From positions 1 to 64,000 of the forward strand of contig DASXPS010000056.1 in the NCBI GenBank assembly GCA_036493475.1: a DNA stretch of 64,000 nucleotides, read 5' to 3'. Shown piece after piece: positions 17,049 to 26,520 of the stretch (position 1 is its first letter; each line of letters opens with the position of its first letter). Below the pieces are notes generated by a model. The model did not search any database. It saw nothing but the letters and a program-made list of their open reading frames with translations, and had not been told where the DNA came from. Both the position numbers and the translations under genes were made by a program. The stretch comes from Sporichthyaceae bacterium (GTDB lineage Bacteria > Actinomycetota > Actinomycetes > Sporichthyales > Sporichthyaceae).

Positions 17049-19495
17049 CACGGCAAGCCTGCCATGCGCCGCCGACGAGCGTCGGTGGGCGGGGCCGCCA
17101 TACCGGCCACGCCGGGCATCCGACCCGACCCACCGCCGGATCCGGACCGCGCGGCGGCGCGCAGCTGACCGTCCTGTACAGCGACCGCGAGGTCGCCGCC
17201 GGTGTCGGTGCGCAGGGTGCGGGCGCCGGTACCGCGCAGCATGGCGAGGGTGCGCTCGGCGGGGTGGCCGTAGTCGTTGTCCGCGCCCACCGAGACCAGC
17301 GCGACGCGCGCGTGCAGCGAGCGCAGAAACTCGTCGTCCTGGTAGCTGGACCCATGATGCGGAACCTTCAGCACGTCCACGCGCAGGTCGGGCTCCGCGC
17401 GGTGAATCACCGCCTGCGCGGGCGGCTCGACGTCGCCGGAGAGCAACACGCGCAGGCCCGCCGGGGTGACCGCGGACAACACCACCGAGGCGTTGTTCGG
17501 CGGTGAGTCCCCGGCCAACAGCACGGTCGGCCACAGCACGCGCAAACGCAGCCCGCCCAGTTGGCGCATCTCGCCGGGACGCGCGCGCCGCACCGGCACC
17601 CCGGCTGCCGCGGCCCAGTGGGCGACGCGCGCGGCCTCTTCCGGAGGGTCGTCCAACGGGCTCACCTCGATACACGTCACGCGTCGACCGCGCAGCACCC
17701 CCGGCAGGCCCTCGACGTGATCGGCATGGAAATGCGTGAGCACCAGCAACGGGATGGCTCGGACCCGCAGCCGACGCAGGCACCGGTCGACCGGGGCCGG
17801 GTCCGGCCCGGCGTCGATCACCACCGCAGCGCCGGATGTCACGGACAACACCAACGCGTCGCCCTGCCCGACGTCGCAGGCGACCAACTGCCATCCGGGT
17901 GGCGGCCAGAGCAGCGGGCGCAGCATCGGTGGCATGGGCAACGGTGGACGCACCAGCAACGCCCCGACCAGCACCGCCAGCACTGCGACCCACGCCGGCC
18001 GGGAGCGGAAGGAGCCCGGCCCACGCCGCGCGATGAGCAGCGCCAGGACGGTGAGCCCGGCGAGCAGGGCCGCACCGCGCGGACCATCGGGCCAGGGCAA
18101 CGTGGCGCCGGGCAGCGCGGCGCAATGGTGGGCCACCGCGAGGATCCAGGCCGCACAGGCGCCGGCCGTTCGGGCCGGTAGCGCCGCCAGTGTGGGTGAG
18201 AACGGTTGGGCGGCGGCGGCGAGAAGGCCGCAAATCATGGCCGGGGCCACCACGGGTGCGACCAACAGGTTCGCCGGGATGGCGACCAGACTGATGTTCC
18301 CGGACAGCAGCACGATCAGCGGTGCGCAGGCGACCTGGGCGGCAGCGGGCACCGCGATCACCGTGGCCACCGGAGCCGGCAGGTGCCGGGACAGCGACGC
18401 GCGCCAGCGCGGTGCAAGGCCGAGCAGGGCGGCGGTGGCGGCCGTGGACAGCGCGAAACTGAAGCTGCGCGCGAGTGCCGGATCGGCGAGCACCAACAGC
18501 ACCACCGCGGCGCACAGCGCGGACACCGCCCGGGCCGGTCGTCCGATGGCCAGGCCGATCAGGCCCACCGCGCCCATCACGGCGGCGCGCAGCAGGCTCG
18601 GCGCGGGGCCGACGACGAGCAGGAACCCGACAACCGCGACGCCGCCGAGCGTCGGGCGCACGCGCCGGGGCAGACCGAGGCGGCCGGCGAGGAGAAGCAC
18701 GACCGCGAGCAGGATCGCCACGTTGGCCCCGGACACCGCCGTCAAGTGGGTCAATCCGGCGACCTTGAACTCCGCGGTGGCCGTGGGTTCGATCGCCGAG
18801 GTATCCCCCACCACCAGTCCCGGCACCAGCGCCCGTGGCCCGGCGGGCAGGTCGGCGACCGCGGCGCGCAGGTCGGCGCGGACCGCGGCGGCCCACCGGT
18901 GCGGCCGGGATGCACCAGTCAGCCGGGCGCCCGGTCGCGGCGTCCACAGCATGGCCGCCTGCCCGCTGTGCGGACGGGCCGGTGCCAGTCGGACCTCGGC
19001 GGCGTACCGCTCCCCCGGCAGCACACGTCGCCAGGCGAGGTTCGTGCTGTGTAACACCGCGGGACTGCGGATGCGACCCACCCGTCCGCGACCGACCACC
19101 CGCTCGACCCGTACCGCCACCGCGACCACGGGTCGCGCCGGGCCGTGTCGCGCGGGCGCGGTGAACACCTGTGGGTATTCGCCAATGCGAAGCTGCACGT
19201 CCACGATCGCGCGTTGTTCGGCCAGCCGCGGCAACGGCCCGGCTCGGCTCGCGTGCGCCCTGGTCCCGGCAGCGACCCCGGCGGCGCAGCCCGCCACCAG
19301 ACAGGCGATCAGCACCCATGCCCCGGGGGTGCGACGTCCCCGGCGGAGCAACCAGCCCACCGCCGCCACCGCGAGCAGGCCGGCGGTGGCGAGCAGGGCG
19401 CCCGGCGTGATCGGCGTGAGCCAGGCAACCGCCCACACCGCAGCGGCTACCGGCACCAGGCGCAGGTCGTGCGGCGCCGGGGCGTCGGTGCGCAC
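17048..19495 (-). CDS. comEC: ComEC/Rec2 family DNA-uptake channel protein
   Basis: 815 aa. Several N-terminal membrane helices and a soluble loop precede the competence-domain channel region (about 220-500), which includes LTHLTAVSGANVAILLAVVL. The C-terminal metallo-beta-lactamase-fold domain has the metal-binding motif LTHFHADHVEGLPG and later VPHHGSSYQDDEF. ComEC moves single-stranded DNA across the membrane during natural transformation; the nuclease-like domain may degrade the other strand. Transformation has not been shown for most actinobacteria, so the physiological role here is open. Its GTG start shares one base with the comEA stop codon. Confidence 0.94.
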   Translation of the reverse strand: MRTDAPAPHDLRLVPVAAAVWAVAWLTPITPGALLATAGLLAVAAVGWLLRRGRRTPGAWVLIACLVAGCAAGVAAGTRAHASRAGPLPRLAEQRAIVDVQLRIGEYPQVFTAPARHGPARPVVAVAVRVERVVGRGRVGRIRSPAVLHSTNLAWRRVLPGERYAAEVRLAPARPHSGQAAMLWTPRPGARLTGASRPHRWAAAVRADLRAAVADLPAGPRALVPGLVVGDTSAIEPTATAEFKVAGLTHLTAVSGANVAILLAVVLLLAGRLGLPRRVRPTLGGVAVVGFLLVVGPAPSLLRAAVMGAVGLIGLAIGRPARAVSALCAAVVLLVLADPALARSFSFALSTAATAALLGLAPRWRASLSRHLPAPVATVIAVPAAAQVACAPLIVLLSGNISLVAIPANLLVAPVVAPAMICGLLAAAAQPFSPTLAALPARTAGACAAWILAVAHHCAALPGATLPWPDGPRGAALLAGLTVLALLIARRGPGSFRSRPAWVAVLAVLVGALLVRPPLPMPPMLRPLLWPPPGWQLVACDVGQGDALVLSVTSGAAVVIDAGPDPAPVDRCLRRLRVRAIPLLVLTHFHADHVEGLPGVLRGRRVTCIEVSPLDDPPEEAARVAHWAAAAGVPVRRARPGEMRQLGGLRLRVLWPTVLLAGDSPPNNASVVLSAVTPAGLRVLLSGDVEPPAQAVIHRAEPDLRVDVLKVPHHGSSYQDDEFLRSLHARVALVSVGADNDYGHPAERTLAMLRGTGARTLRTDTGGDLAVAVQDGQLRAAARSGSGGGSGRMPGVAGMAAPPTDARRRRMAGLP

Positions 19496-20271
19496 TACAC
19501 GTGGACCAGCGTGCGCAGCACCGCGAAGCGCGCAGGCCCGATGCCGGAGACCTCTTGTAGCTCCTGGATCGTGGAGAACCGGCCGTGTGCGCCGCGCCAG
19601 GCCAGGATCCGGGAGGCGAGCACCGGGCCGACGCCGGGCAGCGTCTGCAGTTCGGCCGACGTCGCGGTGTTCAGGTTGATCGGAAAAGCCGCACTCGGGC
19701 GGACCGCGACCGGGCGCCGGGATATCCCTGCCTTGCCCACCGTGGATGTCGGGACGGGCGAGGGCGTCGGGTGATCGGGGTCGAGCACGATCTGCTCACC
19801 GTCGGCCAACGGACGCGCCAAGTTCAGCGACCGGGTGGACACCCCGGCGCGGGGCCCGCCGGCGGCGCGCAGCGCGTCCTGCACCCGGGCGCCGGCTGGG
19901 ACGAGCACCACGCCCGGCCACCGCACCCGACCCTCCACGTCGACCACCAGTGGCGGCGCGCTGCCCGTGGCCGGTGTCGCGCCGGGGGCGGGCGTCGGCG
20001 TCGGGGTCGGCAACGGTGGCGGGCTGCCCTCGGCGAGCACGCTGCTGCCGACGTCGATCAGCTGCGGACGGGCCTGCCACCACACCCACCAACCCAGCGC
20101 GATGCCGACCGCCGCCACCGCGCACATCACCAGCGCGCTGTGCGCGTCCCAGCGCCGCCGCAGGCTGCTGTCGCCCTCGGCATCGGTGCTCGGCGAGTAC
20201 CACCAGGCATACCACCGCCCGCGCAGGCGCGAACGGACGAGGCGCAGGCGAGAGAAGAGATCCGGCTTCAC
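19495..20271 (-). CDS. comEA: ComEA family membrane-anchored DNA-binding protein
   Basis: 258 aa. One N-terminal membrane segment (about 45-66), a Pro/Thr-rich linker, a SLBB-like domain (about 106-165) and a C-terminal pair of helix-hairpin-helix motifs from about 197 (NLNTATSAELQTLPGVGPVL ... VSGIGPARFAVL). ComEA binds incoming double-stranded DNA at the outside of the membrane and hands it to ComEC. Gene order comEA-comEC-holA is conserved in mycobacteria. A 135-bp gap to degV precedes it, with no recognised promoter. Confidence 0.93.
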   Translation of the reverse strand: MKPDLFSRLRLVRSRLRGRWYAWWYSPSTDAEGDSSLRRRWDAHSALVMCAVAAVGIALGWWVWWQARPQLIDVGSSVLAEGSPPPLPTPTPTPAPGATPATGSAPPLVVDVEGRVRWPGVVLVPAGARVQDALRAAGGPRAGVSTRSLNLARPLADGEQIVLDPDHPTPSPVPTSTVGKAGISRRPVAVRPSAAFPINLNTATSAELQTLPGVGPVLASRILAWRGAHGRFSTIQELQEVSGIGPARFAVLRTLVHV

Positions 20272-20406
20272 GGGCGGGACGTTAGGCGGCCGGGCATGAT
20301 CGTCGTCGGGAGTTCAACCGCCTGTGGAAAACCGGCTCTGACGAGCGATCAGCGCCACCCCCCTCTTTTGCGCCGTACCCGCCGCCGTAGCGTTGCTCGC
20401 GGCGTG

Positions 20407-21237
20407 TCAGAGGCGACGCAGGGCCACCGCCAGCAGGCCGGGGCCGACGTGTGCGCCGACCGCCGCACCGATCTCCACCACGTCCACCCGACGGGCGCCG
20501 GGCACCTGCTTGGCCAGCCGGTCGGCCAGTTCCGCGGCGGCCTCGGCCGCGCCGAGGTGCTGCACGGCCAACTCGACCACGGCGTCACCGGAGCGCTGCA
20601 CGCCGAGTTCCTCCAGCCGGGCCACCGCCCGGGCCCGGGTGCGCACCTTCTCCGCGGGCACGATCTGACCGTCGATCAGGCCCAGGATCGGTTTGATGGC
20701 CAACGCGGTGCCGAGCACGGCCGCCGCAGCACCGATCCGGCCACCGCGACGCAGGTGCTCCAGGGTGTCCACGTAGAACCACACGTCGGTTTGGGCGTTG
20801 CTCGCCCGGGCCGCCGCGGCCGGATCCTCGCCGCGGTCCCGCGCCGCCACCGCCGCGCGCACCGCGAAACCCAATCCGAAGCCGACCGAGGCGCTATCCA
20901 CGACGTGCACCGGCAGCGTCGCGTCCGCAGCCGCCGCACACGCCGCCGTGTACGTCCCGGACAACGCAGCGGACATGTGCACCGACACGACTGCTGCTGC
21001 GCCGGCCGCGGCGGCCCGGGCATACACCATCGCGAAGGCCTCGACGCTGGGCTGTGCGGTGCTCACCGTCGAGCCGGTCTGCAACGCGCTCACGATCTGA
21101 TGCGGCGTCAGATCGTCCTCGGAGAACTCCTTTCCGTCGATGGCCACCCGCAGCGGGACCACGACCACGCCGGCCGCGGCAGCCTCTCCCTCGGCCAAAC
21201 TGACCGCGGAGTCGGTGACGATCTGTACCGGGCGCAC
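20407..21237 (-). CDS. DegV family protein (fatty-acid-binding fold)
   Basis: 276 aa. The N-terminus MRPVQIVTDSAVSL and the later SVHMSAALSGTY and VVDSASVGFGLG blocks are DegV signatures; family members bind one fatty acid and, in Firmicutes, feed the FakA kinase. No fakA is in the window, so the function here is not established. The start is GTG and lies 7 bp beyond the leuS stop, so it may be co-transcribed with leuS. Confidence 0.93.
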   Translation of the reverse strand: MRPVQIVTDSAVSLAEGEAAAAGVVVVPLRVAIDGKEFSEDDLTPHQIVSALQTGSTVSTAQPSVEAFAMVYARAAAAGAAAVVSVHMSAALSGTYTAACAAAADATLPVHVVDSASVGFGLGFAVRAAVAARDRGEDPAAAARASNAQTDVWFYVDTLEHLRRGGRIGAAAAVLGTALAIKPILGLIDGQIVPAEKVRTRARAVARLEELGVQRSGDAVVELAVQHLGAAEAAAELADRLAKQVPGARRVDVVEIGAAVGAHVGPGLLAVALRRL

Positions 21238-21244
21238 CGGTGAC

Positions 21245-24115
21245 TCAGGCCGGGACCACGTTGACCAGCTTCGGGGCGCGCACCACCACGGTGCGCACCT
21301 CGCGACCGGCCAGGGCGGCGACCACCTTCGGGGCGGCCAGGGCCAACTCTCGCAATGACTCCTCGCTGGTGTCCGCGGACACCTCGATGCGGTCGCGGAC
21401 CTTGCCGCCCACCTGCAGCACGCAGATCACCGTTTGGGCCACCAGCAGCGCGGGATCGGCCTGCGGGAACGGCAGGTATGTCAGCGAGCCGGTGTGCCCG
21501 ATGCGCGACCACAGTTCCTCGGCCACGTGTGGCGCCAACGGGGCCAGCATCAGCACCATGGCCTCGGCCGCCTCCCGCGGCAGCTCGGCGCCGTCGGCGA
21601 GCAGCCGCGACAGGTGGTTGTTGCACTCGATGAGCTTGGCGATCGCGGTGTTGAACCGCAGGTTCGCCATGTCGCGGCCCACGCCGTCGATCGTGCGGGC
21701 GATCACCGTGCGGGTCTCGGCATCGGCGGCCACATCGGCGACGCGGCACCTCCCGCTCTCCTCATCGATGACATTGCGCCAGAACCGTTGCAGGAAGCGA
21801 AAAGAACCGACCACCGCGCGGGTGTCCCAGGGCCGCGAGACGTCCAACGGACCCATCGACATCTCGTAGAGCCGCAGGGTGTCCGCGCCATACTCCTCGA
21901 ACATCTGATCCGGCGTCACGGAATTCTTCAGGCCCTTGCCCATCTTGCCGAACTCGCGGTTGACCGGCTCACCCTGATAGGTGAAGACGCCGTCCTGTTC
22001 CACGACCTCCGCGGCCGGAACGTGGATCCCGCGCGAATCGGTGTAGGCGTAGGCCTGGATGTAGCCCTGGTTGAACAGTCGACGGAACGGCTCGGAGCTG
22101 GACACGTGGCCCAGGTCGAACAGCACCTTGTGCCAGAACCGGGCATAAAGCAGGTGCAGCACGGCATGTTCCACACCCCCGACGTACAGGTCGACGCCAC
22201 CGCAGTCGCCGGGTGCCTGCGGGCCCATCCAGTACCGCTCGACGTCGGGGTCCACGAAGACAAGGTCATTGGTCGGGTCCAGGTAGCGCAGTTCGTACCA
22301 GCACGATCCCGCCCACTGCGGCATTGTGTTGGTCTCCCGGTGGTACTCGCGCGGGCCGTCCCCGAGATCGAGGGTGACCGTCGTCCACTCAACGGCTCGC
22401 GCCAACGGCGACTCGGGTTCGGATTCGGTGTCATCGAGTTCGAACGTGCGCGGCGAGTAGTCGTCGATCTCCGGCAGCTCGACCGGAAGCATGCTCTCCG
22501 GCAGTGCCCGCACCCCGTGCTCGTCGTAAACGATCGGGAAGGGCTCACCCCAGTAGCGCTGCCGGCTGAACAGCCAGTCGCGCAGCTTGTACTGCACGGT
22601 GGGCACGCCCAGGCCCTTGGCCGCCAGCCACTCGGTGATCGCGGCTTTGGCCGCGGTCATCTCCAGGCCGTTCAACGAGATTTCCGCGTTGGCCGAGTTG
22701 ATGGACACCCCGTCCCCTGTCCACGCGCCATCGGCCCAGTCCGCGGGCGGCGCCACGGTGCGCACGTGCGGCAGCCCGAACGCGGCGGCGAATTCCCAGT
22801 CCCGTTCGTCCTCGGCGGGCACGGCCATGATCGCGCCGGTGCCGTAGCCCATCAGCACGTAGTCCGCGATGAACACCGGGATCAACGCGCCGTTCACCGG
22901 GTTGGTGGCGTAGGCGCCGGTGAACACCCCGGTCTTCACCCGGCCCTCGGCCTGCCGCTCCACCTCGCTCTTGGCGGCGGCCGCGGTGCGGTAGGCGGCC
23001 ACTGCTGCGGCGGGCGTGTCTGCTCCACCTGTCCAGGACGCGGGCAGGTCCTCCGACCAGGCGCCGGGCAGCAGGTCGTCGACCATCGGGTGCTCGGGGG
23101 CCAGCACCATGTAGGTGGCACCGAACAGCGTGTCCGGGCGGGTGGTGAACACGGTGATCGCCGTCTGCTTGCCGCTGGCGGTACGCACCGCGAAGTCCAC
23201 CCGGGCACCCACCGAGCGCCCGATCCAGTTGCGCTGCATCAGCTTGATCGGCTCGGGCCAGTCCAGCCCGTCCAGATCGGCGACCAACCGGTCGGCGTAA
23301 GCCGTGATGCGCATCATCCACTGGCGCAGGTTGCGTTTGAACACCGGGAAGTTGCCGCGTTCGCTGCGGCCATCCGCGGTGACCTCCTCGTTGGCCAGCA
23401 CGGTGCCCAGGCCCGGGCACCAGTTGACCGGGGCATCGGACAGGTAGGCCAGCCGGTGGTCGTCGAGCAGTTCCCGTCGCTGAGGATCCGTCAGATCACT
23501 CCACGGCGTGCCGTCCGCTGTAGGCCGGGCGCCGGAGGCGTAGGCGGCCTCCAACTCGGCGATGGGCCGGGCGGCGTTCGCGTCCGCGTCGTACCAGGAG
23601 TTGAAGATCTGCAGGAAGATCCACTGCGTCCAGCGGTAGAACGCGGTGTCGGTGGTGGCCACGCTGCGCCGGTTGTCGTGTCCCAGGCCGAGCGCGCGCA
23701 ACTGGCGGCGCATGGTGGCGATATTCGACTCGGTGGTGACCCGTGGGTGCTGCCCGGTCTGCACCGCGTACTGCTCGGCGGGCAGGCCGAAGGCGTCGTA
23801 GCCCAAGGGATGCAGCACGTTGTACCCGTTCATCCGCTGGTAGCGGGCGAACACATCGGTACCGATGTAACCCAGCGGGTGCCCGACGTGCAGACCCGCA
23901 CCGGACGGGTACGGGAACATGTCCATCACGTACAGCTTCGGCCGCCCGGCCACCGCCGCGGCGTCGCCCAGTGGCCCGGATGGGTTCGGCGTGTGGAACG
24001 TGCCCTCGAGTTCCCAACGGTCCTGCCACGCCTTCTCGATCTCGCTGGCGAGGGCCGCCGTGTAGCGGTGCGGGGCCGCGTCAGCGCCGGCATTCGGGGT
24101 GCTCGTCTGGCTCAT
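21245..24115 (-). CDS. leuS: Leucyl-tRNA synthetase
   Basis: Class I aminoacyl-tRNA synthetase of 956 aa that charges tRNA-Leu. The HIGH-type motif is in [16 protein letters not shown], and the KMSKS-type loop reads [16 protein letters not shown] (the Ser positions are Gly). The connective peptide I editing domain lies between. The ATG at 24115 (MSQTSTPN...) is used; an in-frame GTG two codons upstream and a longer open frame were not adopted because the sequence before them is non-coding leader with long inverted repeats. The leader may regulate it. Confidence 0.98.
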   Translation of the reverse strand: MSQTSTPNAGADAAPHRYTAALASEIEKAWQDRWELEGTFHTPNPSGPLGDAAAVAGRPKLYVMDMFPYPSGAGLHVGHPLGYIGTDVFARYQRMNGYNVLHPLGYDAFGLPAEQYAVQTGQHPRVTTESNIATMRRQLRALGLGHDNRRSVATTDTAFYRWTQWIFLQIFNSWYDADANAARPIAELEAAYASGARPTADGTPWSDLTDPQRRELLDDHRLAYLSDAPVNWCPGLGTVLANEEVTADGRSERGNFPVFKRNLRQWMMRITAYADRLVADLDGLDWPEPIKLMQRNWIGRSVGARVDFAVRTASGKQTAITVFTTRPDTLFGATYMVLAPEHPMVDDLLPGAWSEDLPASWTGGADTPAAAVAAYRTAAAAKSEVERQAEGRVKTGVFTGAYATNPVNGALIPVFIADYVLMGYGTGAIMAVPAEDERDWEFAAAFGLPHVRTVAPPADWADGAWTGDGVSINSANAEISLNGLEMTAAKAAITEWLAAKGLGVPTVQYKLRDWLFSRQRYWGEPFPIVYDEHGVRALPESMLPVELPEIDDYSPRTFELDDTESEPESPLARAVEWTTVTLDLGDGPREYHRETNTMPQWAGSCWYELRYLDPTNDLVFVDPDVERYWMGPQAPGDCGGVDLYVGGVEHAVLHLLYARFWHKVLFDLGHVSSSEPFRRLFNQGYIQAYAYTDSRGIHVPAAEVVEQDGVFTYQGEPVNREFGKMGKGLKNSVTPDQMFEEYGADTLRLYEMSMGPLDVSRPWDTRAVVGSFRFLQRFWRNVIDEESGRCRVADVAADAETRTVIARTIDGVGRDMANLRFNTAIAKLIECNNHLSRLLADGAELPREAAEAMVLMLAPLAPHVAEELWSRIGHTGSLTYLPFPQADPALLVAQTVICVLQVGGKVRDRIEVSADTSEESLRELALAAPKVVAALAGREVRTVVVRAPKLVNVVPA

Positions 24116-24190
24116 GGTCACCAGTCGAGGGTATCCGCGCGGACCGGCCCGCCCGGCCAACGCACCGCCGCACACCGGCTGCGCAAGTCC

Positions 24191-24265
24191 CCCGAGTGTG
24201 TAGTTGTGCAGCTTCTTTGGGCCAGTTGACCTGCGGTTCTCCACACTCGGGAGAGAACCGCAGGT
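24191..24265. other. Interleaved inverted repeats in the leuS leader (pseudoknot-capable)
   Basis: Two perfect inverted repeats are interleaved. CCCGAGTGTG (24191-24200) pairs with CACACTCGGG (24242-24251), and ACCTGCGGTTCT (24229-24240) pairs with AGAACCGCAGGT (24254-24265). Read as leuS-strand RNA, this is a 12-bp hairpin with a 13-base loop whose loop can pair with ten bases 28 bases downstream. That is H-type pseudoknot geometry. It lies 76-150 bases before the leuS start and 86 bases past the phosphoesterase stop, so it might be a leuS leader element, a terminator or a DNA dyad. No T-box consensus was seen. Confidence 0.7.
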
Positions 24266-24351
24266 GCCGGGCGCGGCGAGGCGTGCGAAGCGGCAAGACG
24301 TGCCGGACGGAGGATGCCGACGATCGCGGCGCCGGCGGTGACGACCGCAGG

Positions 24352-25260
24352 TCAGCTCAGGTGGCGGTCCAGGATGGCGGGGCCCGCGCCGCCGGCACGG
24401 AAGGTGACCTCGCGGATGCCCAGGGCGTCCTTGAGCTTGCCCGCAGGCAGCGTCTGCGGGGTGGGGGCGGGGCCGTCGCCGGGGCGCGGCAGCGGGTAGG
24501 CGGTGGTGGTCGCGCTGTGGAAGGTGATTTTCCCGTCGGTGTAGCTGAACAGTTGGTGCACGTGCCCGTTCAGGCAGGTCACCGAGGAGAACCGGCGCAG
24601 CATGTCGAGCACCTGCATTGCGTCATCGGTGCCCCAGCCCCAGTTCGGGTACATGGCGAACAGCGGGATGTGGCTGAACACCAGGATCGGAGTGTCCGCG
24701 GACAGCCCGGCCAGGTCCTGACGCACCCAGTCGATCTGGTCCTGCCCCAAATGCCCGAGCTTCTCCAGGATCAGCGAATTCACCAGGCCCAGCACGTGCA
24801 CGCCCTTGACGTCGAGGGAGTACCAACCGTCCCCCTTGGTACCCGCACCGAACACCGCGCGGTACTTGTCCCCGTGATCGTCGACCGCGTCGTGCTCGCC
24901 GGGCACGGTGAACACGCCACCGGTCTTCATGCCCTTCATCATCTGGTGCACCTGATCGAATTGGGCCGGGGTGGCCAGGTGCGTCAGGTCCCCGGTGTGC
25001 ATGACGAAGTCGGGCGTCAGCTTCAGCCCGTTCACGTCCGAAATGGCCCGCTGGAACGAGGCCGTGACGTCGGTGTTCGCCGGGCCGGTGAAGCCGATGT
25101 GCGAGTCCGAGACCTGCACGATGTGCAGGGCCGCGGGGTCGGCGGCCGCAGCCGGGCTGGAGCCGCCGAGCACGTGCGAGATCACCTCCCCACCGGTGAC
25201 GGTCACGGCCACCGCGGCGCCGAACCAGCTCGCGTGCCGCAGCAGCTGACGCCGGGTCAT
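24352..25260 (-). CDS. Tat-exported calcineurin-like metallophosphoesterase
   Basis: 302 aa. The N-terminus [16 protein letters not shown] is a twin-arginine signal. The phosphoesterase core has [24 protein letters not shown] (Glu in place of the usual Asn), FSHIPLF and LNGHVHQ, the order of metal ligands seen in calcineurin-like enzymes. The fourth block is normally GNHD, so GEHD is a deviation at one metal ligand. The ATG at 25260 is chosen; a TTG at 25314 overlapping the cupredoxin stop is possible. It follows a cupredoxin and a Rieske gene in the same direction. Its substrate is unknown; the export signal places it outside the membrane. Confidence 0.9.
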   Translation of the reverse strand: MTRRQLLRHASWFGAAVAVTVTGGEVISHVLGGSSPAAAADPAALHIVQVSDSHIGFTGPANTDVTASFQRAISDVNGLKLTPDFVMHTGDLTHLATPAQFDQVHQMMKGMKTGGVFTVPGEHDAVDDHGDKYRAVFGAGTKGDGWYSLDVKGVHVLGLVNSLILEKLGHLGQDQIDWVRQDLAGLSADTPILVFSHIPLFAMYPNWGWGTDDAMQVLDMLRRFSSVTCLNGHVHQLFSYTDGKITFHSATTTAYPLPRPGDGPAPTPQTLPAGKLKDALGIREVTFRAGGAGPAILDRHLS

Positions 25261-25291
25261 GCCCTGGCCCGGCTCCGTGCTGGGCGCATTC

Positions 25292-25315
25292 GTTGACTCG
25301 CTGCGCTCGCTCAAC
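25292..25315. repeat. Dispersed repeat, short copy 2
   Basis: GTTGACTCGCTGCGCTCGCTCAAC is flanked by complementary ends (GTTGA/TCAAC). Its inverse shares CCGGTTGAGCG and GCGCAGCGAG with the repeat at 2282-2370. It spans the cupredoxin stop codon and the gap to the phosphoesterase gene. Confidence 0.4.
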
Positions 25316-25742
25316 CGGTCACCACCACGGTGGCGACCATGAACGGGTGGATCGAGCACAGGTAGTCGTAGCTGCCCGCCTTGGAGAAGGTGTACTGGAA
25401 GCTCTGCCCCTTGGCCAACGAACCGGAGCGGAAGGTCTCGTCCTTGGCCACCACGGTGTGCTCGTCGGCGTCGTTGTTGGTCCAGGTGACCGTGGTGCCG
25501 ACCGGCACGGTGAGCTTGTCCGGGCCGAACTTGTAGCTGTCGATGAGCACCTTCGCGTCGGCCGCATTTGCCGCGGTCACGGAGGTCGGCGTCATCGCCA
25601 TGCCGGGCATGGCGGCGGTCGCGGTGTCCGGCGCGGCGGGCGCGGGCGCGGCCTGTGCGGTGCTGCCGCAACCGGCCATCAGCAGACCGGCCAGCGACAG
25701 GCCGGTGGCCACCGAACCGATATGGGTCAACGTCGATCGCAC
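25311..25742 (-). CDS. Cupredoxin-domain lipoprotein
   Basis: 143 aa. The signal peptide ends in the lipobox LMAGC with Cys25, so it is anchored to the outer face of the membrane. After an Ala/Pro-rich spacer the domain has blue-copper ligands: His in DEHTVV and Cys, His and Met in YLCSIHPFM. It is probably a single-copper electron carrier or copper-binding protein. It lies between a Rieske gene and a phosphoesterase gene, so an electron-transfer link with the Rieske protein is possible but unproven. Confidence 0.92.
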   Translation of the reverse strand: MRSTLTHIGSVATGLSLAGLLMAGCGSTAQAAPAPAAPDTATAAMPGMAMTPTSVTAANAADAKVLIDSYKFGPDKLTVPVGTTVTWTNNDADEHTVVAKDETFRSGSLAKGQSFQYTFSKAGSYDYLCSIHPFMVATVVVTG

Positions 25743-25803
25743 TGTGGTATCCCCTCGTCAATGGTCCGTCAGTTCCGGACCCCACAAGGGATATGCGACC
25801 GGG

Positions 25804-26520
25804 TTACACCGGAACGTAGATGTCGATCCGTCCGTCCTGCTCGCGTACCTGCAGGTGCGGCAGCGGTGGCGGTGGGGTGTACAACTGGTGACGCACCAGG
25901 GTGCCGTCCACCGCGAACGAGGTGTTGTGGCAGGGGCAGTCCAGTTCGCGGTTGCCGGGGTCCAGGTTCAACCGGCAGCCCTGGTGCGTGCAGATCCCGG
26001 ACACCGCGCGTAACCCGGCGGCATCGCGGGACACGAAACCGACCACCGAGCCCAGGTCGAACCGGCGCACCCCGCCGACGTCGAGGTCGCTGGTCTCGGC
26101 CACCGTTTGCCAGGTGCCCACGTTGGGTTCCAGCGTCGGCACTTGACCGGCCGCCTCGGTCTGCTCCTCGGGTTCGGCGTGGGAGCTGATCAGGTGGTCG
26201 GCGGTGGCACCGATCGCCGCCGCCCCGGCGGCCACGGAGCCCGCCCACAGCACCCGGCGCCGGGTGGGGCCGAGTCGGATCGGGACCGGCGCGCGCGCCG
26301 CCGACGGAGTGGGCGCGGACGCGGACGCGGACTGCTGGGCCTGCTCGGACAGCCGGCGGTGCAGGTCCTCGACGAACTCCGCACGGGGTTCCCCGGCCTC
26401 GGGTCGGGCCGCGGCCAGGGTGATCGCGGCACGCAACTCCGCGGCCTGCGCGGCATCGGCTCGGAACCGGCGCGGACGTCGTCCACCCAGCAGATCGCGC
26501 ACGTATCGGCCGGTGCTCAT
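25804..26520 (-). CDS. Rieske 2Fe-2S protein with cytoplasmic N-terminal extension, coupled to a sigma factor
   Basis: 238 aa. The first ~86 residues are soluble and contain a helix with EFVEDLHRRL. A Tat-like TRRRVLW motif and a membrane segment (about 90-108) follow, then a linker and a Rieske domain. The ligands are Cys177 and His179 in CTHQGC and Cys195 and His198 in CPCHNTSF; Cys182 and Cys197 would form the disulfide. The ATG overlaps the sigma-factor stop (ATGA). The topology is that of a membrane anti-sigma factor (cytoplasmic N-terminus, single helix, outside sensor), but the N-terminal part has no zinc anti-sigma motif. A simple electron carrier is the alternative. Confidence 0.93.
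   Translation of the reverse strand: MSTGRYVRDLLGGRRPRRFRADAAQAAELRAAITLAAARPEAGEPRAEFVEDLHRRLSEQAQQSASASAPTPSAARAPVPIRLGPTRRRVLWAGSVAAGAAAIGATADHLISSHAEPEEQTEAAGQVPTLEPNVGTWQTVAETSDLDVGGVRRFDLGSVVGFVSRDAAGLRAVSGICTHQGCRLNLDPGNRELDCPCHNTSFAVDGTLVRHQLYTPPPPLPHLQVREQDGRIDIYVPV

Noticed and set aside
16074-19436. Upstream extension of the holA reading frame to 1120 codons
   Set aside because: The part before MSETPASLPRL is an out-of-phase reading of comEC with Arg/Gly-rich sequence and no homology; the real start is the ATG at 17048.
20272-20406. RNA gene between comEA and degV
   Set aside because: No stable conserved structure, tRNA-like feature or terminator with a T-run was seen in this 135-bp gap.
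21434-24229. A 931-codon open frame on the plus strand over leuS
   Set aside because: It is antisense to leuS and follows the third-position GC pattern of high-GC DNA; the sequence is low complexity with no recognisable domain.
24191-24265. tRNA or T-box element upstream of leuS
   Set aside because: No cloverleaf could be built and no T-box consensus or specifier structure was found; the interleaved repeats do not match either.
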